The notes beneath the pieces were generated by a model that saw nothing but the letters and a program-made list of their open reading frames with translations, ran no database searches and was not told where the DNA came from. A DNA stretch of 64,000 nt, from NCBI RefSeq assembly GCF_019900845.1, contig NZ_CP074570.1, forward strand, positions 4,836,001-4,900,000, given 5' to 3'. The stretch is from Paraneptunicella aestuarii (GTDB taxonomy: Bacteria; Pseudomonadota; Gammaproteobacteria; Enterobacterales; Alteromonadaceae). A program made the translations under genes and the position numbers. Of this stretch, positions 19,439 through 27,198 are shown piece by piece. The number at the start of each line of letters is the position of its first letter. Positions within the stretch are counted from its first letter, which is position 1.

Positions 19439-19922
19439 TCCCCTGGAATGGCTTGAAGACGATGAGTTAGAAAAACAAGACAACTCAAGTACGGTTGTGA
19501 ATGAACAACCCACACCTGCGCATGAAAATTCTGAAGAAGATGAAATGCAGCAGAATATTTCTGCGCCTGAAGATTCATTACCATCAGATCAACAAGATAC
19601 TGTTGCCATTAACAAATTTAAGCAAAACGGTCGCACGGGCAAGCTTTTCCTTCCCGAAAGATTAATGGTGCAATCTATCGAATCCTTACATAAAGAGTGG
19701 CTACTTCTCGCTGAAATCGACAATCTCAATCAATTGAATATCAATGCAGGTCAGGTGGAGGATATCGACGCTGCCGGCCTGCAATTACTCTTTGTATTAA
19801 TAAGACAACTCACTTCAAATGGCTGCCAGGTCGTTTTGGATGATGTACCCGACAAACTGGACAACGCCTTTGTACAAGCCGGACTGGCAGACTACTTTAA
19901 GGCGTTCGTCCATGCAGCCTAA
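19395..19922 (+). CDS. STAS-domain protein
   Basis: The protein has 175 residues. The first ~75 are acidic and probably disordered. Residues 80-170 form a STAS domain (FLPERLMVQSIESL at its start, VEDIDAAGLQLLFVLIRQL in the core). Anti-anti-sigma STAS proteins carry a phosphorylatable Ser or Thr in D-S/T-x-G; here the motif is DAAG, so phospho-switching at that place is not possible. The gene starts inside the ParA-like gene and overlaps cheR by 11 bp, so the three are co-translated. STAS proteins also occur in V. cholerae and other chemosensory operons, but their function there is poorly known. Confidence 0.85.
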   Translation: MSQKNHDEESRLGHDPLEWLEDDELEKQDNSSTVVNEQPTPAHENSEEDEMQQNISAPEDSLPSDQQDTVAINKFKQNGRTGKLFLPERLMVQSIESLHKEWLLLAEIDNLNQLNINAGQVEDIDAAGLQLLFVLIRQLTSNGCQVVLDDVPDKLDNAFVQAGLADYFKAFVHAA

Positions 19923-20745
19923 CTATCAAGATGATAAAAAGAAAGAATTTGGCTTTACCCGTAAACACTTCGATCTATTACGCCAAAAAGCCAAAGCCTA
20001 CTCAGGTATTCATGTCACTGATGACAAGTACGAGATGTACTATGCGCGTTTAGCCAAGCGTTTACGCTTATTAAAGCTAAACAGCTTTAATGAATACCTG
20101 AGTCTCATTGATAAAGATCCCGAAGAGTTTATTGATTTCATTAATGCGATCACTACCAATGTCACCTCCTTTGATCGGGAAGCGCATCATTTTGAATATC
20201 TAAAAGAGCGGATTAAAGCTAACGAAATACATTCATTGTCGATTTGGTCTGCAGGCTGCTCATCCGGAGAAGAACCCTATTCCATTATCGTCAACTTATA
20301 CGAGCTGGCACGACAACACAAAATCCCTTTTAAATTGGTCGGCACCGATTTGGATACCAATGTGTTGGCCAGAGCAGCAAATGGCGTTTATGACGTTAAG
20401 GCAATAGAGAAATACAGCAAGGAAACCAAGAAACATTATTTTTTAAGGGGCGTTGGCAGTAATTCAGGTAAGTGCCGGGTAAAGAAGCCTTATAGAGAAC
20501 TGGTGCAGTTTAAGCAGCTTAACCTGATCAATAACTGGCGTTTTGATAAGCCCTTTGATGTCATATTTTGCCGAAACGTTATGATTTATTTTGAAAATGA
20601 CATGAAGCATCAAATCCTTAAAAAATACGCCGAACACCTTGTGCCAGGAGGTTTGCTGTTTCTTGGACATTCCGAATCGATCAGTAAAACCAACTCAGAC
20701 TTCGATAATGTCGGCAAGACCATTTATCGTAAGCGTAGAAAATAG
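19912..20745 (+). CDS. cheR: chemoreceptor glutamate methyltransferase CheR
   Basis: The protein has 277 residues from the ATG at 19912, which overlaps the STAS stop. An earlier ATG at 19819 would add only a shadow of the STAS gene. The N-terminal helical domain (about 8-75) and the SAM-binding fold (about 85-277) are typical: TNVTSFDRE, SAGCSSGEEPYSI (motif I), DTNVLARA and FDVIFCRNVMIYF. The beta-subdomain that binds receptor pentapeptides is present (FLRGVGSNSGKCRV). That fits the WQEF tail of the receptor in this operon. It adds methyl groups from SAM to receptor glutamates. Confidence 0.95.
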   Translation: MQPNYQDDKKKEFGFTRKHFDLLRQKAKAYSGIHVTDDKYEMYYARLAKRLRLLKLNSFNEYLSLIDKDPEEFIDFINAITTNVTSFDREAHHFEYLKERIKANEIHSLSIWSAGCSSGEEPYSIIVNLYELARQHKIPFKLVGTDLDTNVLARAANGVYDVKAIEKYSKETKKHYFLRGVGSNSGKCRVKKPYRELVQFKQLNLINNWRFDKPFDVIFCRNVMIYFENDMKHQILKKYAEHLVPGGLLFLGHSESISKTNSDFDNVGKTIYRKRRK

Positions 20746-20754
20746 GGTTTAGCC

Positions 20755-21384
20755 ATGCACCATCACAAACCCTCTCCCCCAACCTGCTTACCAGGCTTTG
20801 AACATGTCAATCGCTATTGGGATAGGCATCACAATACTTTCGCAGCCAAGATCCTTCCCGGAGAATATTACGTCACAACAGGACAGGAAGTGATCACAAC
20901 CGTACTTGGTTCATGCATTTCTGTATGCGTTTATGACCCAGTACAAGGCATCGGCGGTATGAACCATTTTATGTTACCCAGTAGCCGCAAGGATGATATG
21001 GGATTATTAAGTGAATCATTCCGTTATGGTGATGTTGCCATGGAACGATTGGTTAATGATTTGCTCCGTAATGGTGCCGACAAAAGTCGTCTGATTTTTA
21101 AAGCTTTTGGCGGCGGGCAAATTATCAAGCATATGACCGCCATAGGGCAGCGTAATATTTCTTTTTTACATAAGTTCATGACGATGGAAGGCTACAAATT
21201 AAAAGCATCTGACCTGGGAGGGCCTCATCCCAGAAAAGTGGTCTTTTTTCCGTTAGAGGGTTCAGTTAAAGTTAAACGGCTACAACACATGCATAATGAC
21301 ACCATCGTTGCTCGTGAGAACAAATACTCTACTCAATTGAGCAAACAAGAGGAGATCACAGGTGATATAGACCTGTTTGATTAG
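20755..21384 (+). CDS. cheD: chemoreceptor glutamine deamidase CheD
   Basis: The protein has 209 residues. CheD deamidates receptor glutamines and in some species binds a CheY phosphatase. The catalytic C54 lies in TVLGSCISVCVYD and H71 in GGMNHFMLP; FKAFGGGQ follows. The first 30 residues, rich in His and Pro, are outside the family core. It sits 9 bp after cheR and 8 bp before cheB, the same R-D-B order as in P. aeruginosa che2 and V. cholerae cluster III. Confidence 0.95.
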   Translation: MHHHKPSPPTCLPGFEHVNRYWDRHHNTFAAKILPGEYYVTTGQEVITTVLGSCISVCVYDPVQGIGGMNHFMLPSSRKDDMGLLSESFRYGDVAMERLVNDLLRNGADKSRLIFKAFGGGQIIKHMTAIGQRNISFLHKFMTMEGYKLKASDLGGPHPRKVVFFPLEGSVKVKRLQHMHNDTIVARENKYSTQLSKQEEITGDIDLFD

Positions 21385-21391
21385 GTAAAGA

Positions 21392-22477
21392 ATGAAAAAA
21401 ATAAAAGTACTTATCGTTGATGACTCACAGTTAATTCGCGAATTACTTACTTCCATTCTGGATTCAGATCCCAGGCTTGAAGTTGTTGGGTGTGCGGTTG
21501 ATCCTCATCAAGCTCGTCAAATGATCAAAGATCTCTCCCCCGATGTGATTACATTAGATGTGGAAATGCCACGGATGAATGGCATTACCTTCCTGAAAAA
21601 CCTGATGCGCTTACGGCCAATGCCCGTAGTCATGATTTCTACACTGACATCTGAAGGCTCACAGATCACCATGCAAGCCTTGGAGTTAGGCGCTATCGAT
21701 TTTATCGAGAAACCCAATAATATCAGTGAAATGATGGCCGATTACCGCGACATTATTATCAACAAAGTCATTACCGCTGCCAGCGTGTCCAAAACCAAGC
21801 TTTTGGCCTATCAAAACCGTTTAAAAGCTGAAGAGCATGTAAAACACCAGCCCATTGATATTCAAAGAGCTCGGATTCTGCAAATTCCCTCCCAACCGAC
21901 CAATAAAATTATCGCCATTGGCGGTTCAACTGGAGGACTGGAGGCACTTAGAGCTTTGCTGGAGGCCGTTAAATTTTCAGGCAGTGAATCCATTGTTGTT
22001 GTCCTACATTTGCCCGCAGGGTTTACTCAATCCTATGCCCGAAGGCTAAACCAGTGTTTGCCGGTTACAGTGAAGGAAGCCGAAGACAAAGAACGTATTT
22101 TACCCGGGCATATCTACATTGCTCCCGGTGGACTACACCTCAGTATTAAACGTCGAGCAGTAGGATACCAATGCATTATTGAAGATGGGGAAAAAGTAAA
22201 CAGACATAAGCCCAGTGTTGATGTGTTATTCGATTCCGTCGCCAAAGAAGCGAAAAACGATGCAATGGGGATCATACTTACAGGTATGGGTAACGATGGT
22301 GCCCGTGGCTTAAAACACATATTTGATGCCGGCGGTGAAACCTACGCACAAAATGAAGAATCCAGTGTTGTATGGGGTATGCCCGGCACTGCGGTTGCTG
22401 CTGGCGCGGTTCCAAGTGCCAATATCAGAGACCTTTCTAAAATCGCCTCAGTCATCCCTCCGTTTGCAAAAAGATAG
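21392..22477 (+). CDS. cheB: chemotaxis methylesterase CheB
   Basis: The protein has 361 residues. The receiver domain at 1-125 has phospho-acceptor D56 in VITLDVEMPRMNG and a conserved KP. The methylesterase domain at about 170-358 has the triad S179 (GGSTGG), H206 (LHLPAGFTQ) and D302 (GMGNDGARGL). Phosphorylated by CheA, it removes receptor methyl groups. It is the last gene of the chemosensory operon and is followed by a strong terminator. Confidence 0.96.
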   Translation: MKKIKVLIVDDSQLIRELLTSILDSDPRLEVVGCAVDPHQARQMIKDLSPDVITLDVEMPRMNGITFLKNLMRLRPMPVVMISTLTSEGSQITMQALELGAIDFIEKPNNISEMMADYRDIIINKVITAASVSKTKLLAYQNRLKAEEHVKHQPIDIQRARILQIPSQPTNKIIAIGGSTGGLEALRALLEAVKFSGSESIVVVLHLPAGFTQSYARRLNQCLPVTVKEAEDKERILPGHIYIAPGGLHLSIKRRAVGYQCIIEDGEKVNRHKPSVDVLFDSVAKEAKNDAMGIILTGMGNDGARGLKHIFDAGGETYAQNEESSVVWGMPGTAVAAGAVPSANIRDLSKIASVIPPFAKR

Positions 22478-22604
22478 CAAGCATTTACTAAGCTGTAGCT
22501 ATCATGGTAAATTTTAGTTACAGTTTGGTTTACGGATTAAATGTAAACTAAATGTCAATAAATTGTGTAATTTCCTACAATTTTTGAGCGTGTTTAAGTC
22601 TAAT

Positions 22605-22627
22605 TCAGGGTTTTCCCTGATTTTTTT
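22605..22627 (+). terminator. terminator of the chemosensory operon
   Basis: TCAGGG at 22605-22610 pairs with CCCTGA at 22615-22620 around TTTT and is followed by seven T residues. This is a classic factor-independent terminator after cheB. Confidence 0.8.
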
Positions 22628-22697
22628 ATAAATTCATTGCACCATTTTACAAACAATGTAAGGTGCGTTTTTTCGAAGCGGCGTAAGGTTATTTACC

Positions 22698-23399
22698 ATG
22701 CACAGACCATTTTTAAGTAATCATGGGCAGGTAGAATGGTGGGATCGTCCAAATTTAATTCAGTACTACTGTGAATTTAATTTAGACGCATACCAGGATA
22801 ACCTCTTTGATTCACATGGAGTGCATTTCCCCGACACAGTCAAGAAGTCGGTTGTTAAACGTCGAGCAGAGTTTCTTGCAGGCCGCTATTGCTCATTAAA
22901 AGCCTTGGCAATGGTTGGCGAATTTCCTGAATTTATCCCCGTCGGTAAACAGCGTGAACCTCTCTGGCCGGAAACCACCTTGGGAGCCATTAGCCATACC
23001 ACAGCCTGTGCCACAACCATAGTGACGAAAGATCCTGATGTTAAAGGGCTGGGTATTGATATTGAAAACCTCGTCAACACCGACACGATGGAAAAGATCT
23101 GCAGCCACATTATGCCAAAAGAAGCTGGCACTATTCTGGAACAGGAAGGTCTTACCCAGGAAGAAGTATTTACCCTGGTCTTTTCCGTTAAAGAAAGCTT
23201 CTTTAAAGCCGCCTATCCTCAAGTAAAACGCTATTTTGATTTTGACGCCGTAGAAATTCTTTCATTTGATCAGGATAAGAAAGAAATTACATTCCGTGTC
23301 GAAGAAGATTTATGTCCTGCAATACAGCCCGGATTAATAGTGAAAGGTTACTATCATCAGTTTTCAGAAGAGAAATGGGCGACATTAGTCACTATCTAA
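22698..23399 (+). CDS. 4'-phosphopantetheinyl transferase (EntD-like)
   Basis: The protein has 233 residues. It transfers the phosphopantetheine arm of CoA to carrier proteins of peptide, polyketide or fatty-acid synthases. The EntD/Sfp-type motifs are visible in order: KRRAEFLAGRYC near residue 55, GAISHT near 95, the metal-binding GLGIDIE near 115, and FSVKESFFKA near 160. No synthase genes lie in the window, so its carrier protein is unknown; it may be the only broad-range enzyme of the cell. It is a single gene between the chemosensory operon and a convergent unit. Confidence 0.9.
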   Translation: MHRPFLSNHGQVEWWDRPNLIQYYCEFNLDAYQDNLFDSHGVHFPDTVKKSVVKRRAEFLAGRYCSLKALAMVGEFPEFIPVGKQREPLWPETTLGAISHTTACATTIVTKDPDVKGLGIDIENLVNTDTMEKICSHIMPKEAGTILEQEGLTQEEVFTLVFSVKESFFKAAYPQVKRYFDFDAVEILSFDQDKKEITFRVEEDLCPAIQPGLIVKGYYHQFSEEKWATLVTI

Positions 23400-23448
23400 A
23401 CCTAACACTGCGATTTTCCTAAACAAGCTTTTGCCCAAATAGCTCTCG

Positions 23449-24213
23449 TTAACGAGTATTGTTCTTTTTAGGCGACAGTAAATCTTCCTTTTCCATTCTC
23501 TTATCAATAAAGCTGTCGATATCACCTCCTCCCGCACACCGAATATGACCGCCAGTTAAGGTACTCAATATACTCAAACCTTGTTTCACTGTACTGGAAC
23601 AATCCACAGCGATAGGTTTAGGCGCTTTATATTGAACCGTCGCACCAGAAGAAGAATATCCAGAACCATCCAACCCCAAAGCTCCTCCAACCTGAGGGTG
23701 CGCCTGATTGTATTGATACTGTTGAGCTTCCTGCCTGGCGATATCACTAAGCTTATTATCTGCCATAGAATTAAAATACGATTGGGTAGAGCTAAAGGCT
23801 CGACTGGATGAGCGAGGCTCAGCCTCTTCAGAGTTTGCCTGTATCTCCTCTTCCTCAGTGGAAAGGGATGAAGAGGGTAAAGAAGAAGACTGAATTGCAG
23901 GTAATTCTGCTTCTTCCACCTCTTGTAAATTATCTTCGATCTTCTCGCTTTTTTCTTCCGGAATCGTTTCAACAACTTCAGGGACAGGTTCAGATTTAGG
24001 GGGAGCAAGCATGGCAGAAGTAACGAAGTAAGTTTCAATCGGTTTGGGTTCTTGAGGCTTATCCTGCGTAAGAACAGCGCCTATTTTCACCTGATTTTGA
24101 ATAACCGCAACAAAACCCAAATGTAGAAATATAGAAATAACAACAAAGTACAACCACCCATGACTTTGGGATGCTTTAGGAGAAAAGTCCAGAGGAGTGG
24201 CGACCAACTGCAT
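23449..24213 (-). CDS. TonB/TolA-like membrane-anchored protein, unusual C-terminus
   Basis: The protein has 254 residues. One membrane helix lies at about 20-40, with SIFLH inside it, matching the S-x3-H motif that TonB uses to contact ExbB/ExbD. A Pro/Glu-rich periplasmic stretch follows at about 50-125, as in TonB and TolA. The C-terminal 75 residues do not resemble the TonB C-terminal fold; they have a Gly/Ser-rich part and two cysteines (VDCSST and HIRCAGG). It is downstream of the merC-like gene on the same strand, 94 bp away. I would not call it tonB. Confidence 0.65.
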   Translation of the reverse strand: MQLVATPLDFSPKASQSHGWLYFVVISIFLHLGFVAVIQNQVKIGAVLTQDKPQEPKPIETYFVTSAMLAPPKSEPVPEVVETIPEEKSEKIEDNLQEVEEAELPAIQSSSLPSSSLSTEEEEIQANSEEAEPRSSSRAFSSTQSYFNSMADNKLSDIARQEAQQYQYNQAHPQVGGALGLDGSGYSSSGATVQYKAPKPIAVDCSSTVKQGLSILSTLTGGHIRCAGGGDIDSFIDKRMEKEDLLSPKKNNTR

Positions 24214-24307
24214 TAACAGGCTACTACATTGATTTTACTAGCCTTATAGACAGATTGTAGAAATAGAAGTTCAGAGAGTGATACAGATTAATCTGAGATC
24301 GATAAAA

Positions 24308-24694
24308 CTAGGAAGCACGCTTCTTGCTTTGTTGAGTAAGTCTTAAGTTGGTTACGTGAGCCGCAACGATCAGCATAGCGCCTATGGCAATAGTGATAGG
24401 CTCGAAAGACTCACCGAAAATATCTTTATTCCAGTAAATCATCCCACCCAACGCAATACTAATCAGAGGAGAAATCTGACGGTGATGGCGGTAAAACCCC
24501 ACCAGCATTGCCCAAAAACCCACAACCAGGGAAACAATAAGGATACTACGCTCAAACCAGTCTTGAGCAAAAAAGCTGGCGCCAAGTAAAGGAGCAATTG
24601 GCAACAATACTGGCAATGACAAGCAATGCACAGCACACAGGCTAGATGCCCAAATGCCTACTTTGTCTAATATGCGAGTATTACCTTGTGCCAA
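24308..24694 (-). CDS. MerC-family membrane protein
   Basis: The protein has 128 residues. I use the TTG at 24694, preceded by TAAGG; no in-frame ATG exists. It has four hydrophobic segments and CAVHC near residue 20, the paired-cysteine signature of the MerC family, followed by LSLPVLLPI. MerC was named for mercury uptake, but no other mer gene is present. A Zur-like box lies upstream, so a role linked to zinc is more likely here; that is inference from the operator alone. Confidence 0.8.
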   Translation of the reverse strand: MAQGNTRILDKVGIWASSLCAVHCLSLPVLLPIAPLLGASFFAQDWFERSILIVSLVVGFWAMLVGFYRHHRQISPLISIALGGMIYWNKDIFGESFEPITIAIGAMLIVAAHVTNLRLTQQSKKRAS

Positions 24695-24734
24695 AATGAT
24701 ACCTTACGTTTAAACCATCTCAATTTGAGTGGAT

Positions 24735-24752
24735 GATATAATATAACATTAT
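24735..24752 (-). promoter_or_regulatory. Zur-like operator upstream of the merC-family gene
   Basis: The core GATATAATATAAC (24735-24747) agrees at 12 of 13 positions with the core of the gammaproteobacterial Zur box (GTTATANTATAAC) and continues with ATT, as the box does. It lies 40-60 bp upstream of the merC-family start, where a repressor would act. Confidence 0.5.
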
Positions 24753-24873
24753 TATTGTAGTGCAAGTTTTTACATCAAACCAAATCTTAATTGGGCTAAA
24801 TTCGGGCGAATTCATTAAAAGAATATTTCGAGAAATAGTACAAGATAAGAGGGTATAAAAGAGAGATTAAAGC

Positions 24874-25830
24874 TTATTCGTCTTCTGCAACAACCGGACT
24901 TTCTTTTTCTTCCGCTTTATTCATTGCGAGCTGTTGCTGTTTATCAAACATCAATTCACTGAGAGGAACCAACCTGATACCCGCCTTTTCCAATTCGGGT
25001 AAATGTTTGGAGAGATAAGCCAATGTTTGTGGATATGGATGAGCAATACCAATAGCTAAACCATCGCGGTTGGCAATTCCTCTCAAACGCTTAAACTGAG
25101 TCTCGATGTGTCGAGGTTCTGGAATATGATCTAAAAAAACATGTCGGTGTAAACTCGGCACACCGTATTTTTGAGCGATGTTTTCAGCACGGCTAAAACG
25201 CGTCGTTCGACTATCAACGAAATACAAACCTTTAGTTTGCAGGTACTCCATCGTCGCCGTCATAGGTAAGGTTAACTGCGTTAATTTGCTACCCATATGA
25301 TTATTAATAGCAATGGCATTCGGCACACTGGCATGAGCTTGTTCCAGTTGCTCTTTAATCATCTCCGGCGGCATTATTGAGGTTAACGCTCCTGGTCCTA
25401 ACTCTTTGCCCGACAAAGATTCCATCGGTACATGCAACATTACTTCTCTTTGCTGTTGCTCAGCCAGTTGCGAAAAAGGCATTGAGTACGGTGTATGAGG
25501 CAATATCGCGAAGGTGATTTCGCTAGGAAGTGAAAAGGCTCGAATATCTTCAGGCTTGTTACCAATGTCATCAATGATCAAGGCAATAGTGGAGGCATTC
25601 ACCAGACTAGCAAAGCCTAAACCCAAAGCAATCAAAACACTTTTAACAGCTCTGAAAGAAAAAGTGTTTAACAAAAAAAACGCCAACAAAAATGAACCAG
25701 TTCCGATTAAGGAGACCAGCTTTCCTGTTAGCGTTTTTTTACGTTCAATATGATCAAACGTTTTCGGTTCTGCTTTGTGCAGCGCACACTCAAAAGGTAT
25801 GGCTGCACTGCAGATATTGTTGTTGCGCAC
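24874..25830 (-). CDS. yibQ: divergent polysaccharide deacetylase (YibQ family)
   Basis: The frame has 318 codons from a GTG at 25830, but the true start is uncertain. A hydrophobic stretch at about 65-80 (VLIALGLGFASLVNAS) looks like the signal peptide directly before the mature domain, so a later TTG start is possible. The domain (from IALIIDDIGNKPED) is the YibQ/DUF610 group of NodB-like deacetylases: FAILPHTPYS, EVMLHVPME, NNHMGS, FVDSRTT and AIGIAHPYPQT. It is periplasmic; its function in E. coli is not settled. The context yibQ-envC-gpmI is the same as in E. coli. Confidence 0.9.
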   Translation of the reverse strand: MRNNNICSAAIPFECALHKAEPKTFDHIERKKTLTGKLVSLIGTGSFLLAFFLLNTFSFRAVKSVLIALGLGFASLVNASTIALIIDDIGNKPEDIRAFSLPSEITFAILPHTPYSMPFSQLAEQQQREVMLHVPMESLSGKELGPGALTSIMPPEMIKEQLEQAHASVPNAIAINNHMGSKLTQLTLPMTATMEYLQTKGLYFVDSRTTRFSRAENIAQKYGVPSLHRHVFLDHIPEPRHIETQFKRLRGIANRDGLAIGIAHPYPQTLAYLSKHLPELEKAGIRLVPLSELMFDKQQQLAMNKAEEKESPVVAEDE

Positions 25831-25989
25831 GGCTTTTATAAGCTCTTTTCTTTCAGGAGCGTTCGTTCACGAACAACCAACACTCCGAAGCTTTTGGAAA
25901 ATTGTTGATGGGATATTTACCACACCAAACAAGAACACATTATAGATAATACGATCGCATAATCCACTAATCTTTACGATTCTTTGCAA

Positions 25990-27174
25990 TTATTTCTGCA
26001 ACCAGTTGGCTGGATTAACAGGCTGGCCTTTGTGCCGGATCTCGAAGTAAAGTGAAGGTCTTGACTGACCTCCACTTTGGCCTAACAGGGCAATAGTTTC
26101 GCCGGCTTCAACACGGTCTCCGACCTGCTTTAACAAAGCTTGATTTTGACCATACAGGCTCATGTAACCATTACCGTGGTCAACGATAATCATCAAGCCA
26201 AACCCTCTGAGCCAATCGGCAAACAAGACTTTGCCATGATGAATAGCACTGATGGGACTACCCGCATCGCCATAGACTAACACTCCTTTCCAATGGACTT
26301 GTCCCTGGCGTCGTTTACCAAAGAGTTTTCTCAATCTGCCATCGGCAGGTTGAAGCAATTTTCCTTTGAACGGCTCCAACCCCAGAAGCTCCTGATCTGC
26401 CATTTCCTGAGATTTACGGGCGGCCTCCATGGCCTGAACCAAGTTCTGTTCGTTAATTTGCAGTTGCTCGATATGAGCCGCTTCGTTGTTAATGGTTTTT
26501 TGCAGCGCTTGTAGCGTCGATTCCCTTTCTTGTTGACGTAAACGCATCACAACTTGCTGCTGTTCCAAATTAGCCTTATCGCGTTTTAGTTGATCAGCAT
26601 TTGCTTTCAACTTTGTCGCAACATCCAATAACTGAGTAACCAGACTCTGGAAGCTCTCAATTTCGCTTTGGCGAGCATTATTCAAATACTGGTAATACAC
26701 CAACATACGCTCAAACTTCCCGGCATCTTCCTGATTTAATAGCATTTTGGTGTAATCATGATTACCACGCATGTAAGCACTTCGAATTTGCTTTGCCAGT
26801 AATGCCTGCTGTTCTTCCTTCTTTTTCAAAAGAGCATTTTTCTCTTTGATCAGCGTATTCTGTTCCTTCTGATTATCCTTAATCATACGCTCACTCACCA
26901 CAATGTCCTGAGACAAACGGGAAATCTCTAATTCCGCTGCTTTTAAACGATTCTGCAGATCTTGTGCAGATAACATTTGCTCCTGCAACTGCTCTTGCCT
27001 GCGCTTAATCTGATTCTGAATTTGCTGCAATTCTTGCTCATTGGGCTCATTCGACTGTGCCCGAACAATAGTGCTATGAACGCATAATCCCCAGCCCAAA
27101 ACTACAGCAAAACACCACAGGGAAAACCGCTGTGGTGTTTGCATAACTCTGCTCAGATTTAACGTAGGCTTCAT
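25990..27174 (-). CDS. envC: murein hydrolase activator EnvC
   Basis: The protein has 394 residues. A signal peptide lies at 1-39. A long coiled coil covers about 45-255 (heptads rich in Q, E, K and L). The C-terminal LytM/M23 domain at about 275-394 has VDHGNGYMSLYGQN and RPSLYFEIRHKG. Active M23 metal ligands are incomplete, as expected for EnvC, which binds and activates AmiA/AmiB at the septum instead of cutting murein itself. It lies 24 bp downstream of gpmI and is probably co-transcribed. Confidence 0.94.
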   Translation of the reverse strand: MKPTLNLSRVMQTPQRFSLWCFAVVLGWGLCVHSTIVRAQSNEPNEQELQQIQNQIKRRQEQLQEQMLSAQDLQNRLKAAELEISRLSQDIVVSERMIKDNQKEQNTLIKEKNALLKKKEEQQALLAKQIRSAYMRGNHDYTKMLLNQEDAGKFERMLVYYQYLNNARQSEIESFQSLVTQLLDVATKLKANADQLKRDKANLEQQQVVMRLRQQERESTLQALQKTINNEAAHIEQLQINEQNLVQAMEAARKSQEMADQELLGLEPFKGKLLQPADGRLRKLFGKRRQGQVHWKGVLVYGDAGSPISAIHHGKVLFADWLRGFGLMIIVDHGNGYMSLYGQNQALLKQVGDRVEAGETIALLGQSGGQSRPSLYFEIRHKGQPVNPANWLQK

Positions 27175-27198
27175 AAATTAAGGAAGCGTCCTTACTCG

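Noticed and set aside
23586..24038. 150-codon frame inside the TonB-like gene
   Set aside because: It is a +1 shadow of the Pro/Glu-rich gene on the same strand, with an unnatural Leu/Arg/Ser composition.
23449..24213. true tonB gene
   Set aside because: The C-terminal TonB domain is missing, so I leave the symbol empty.
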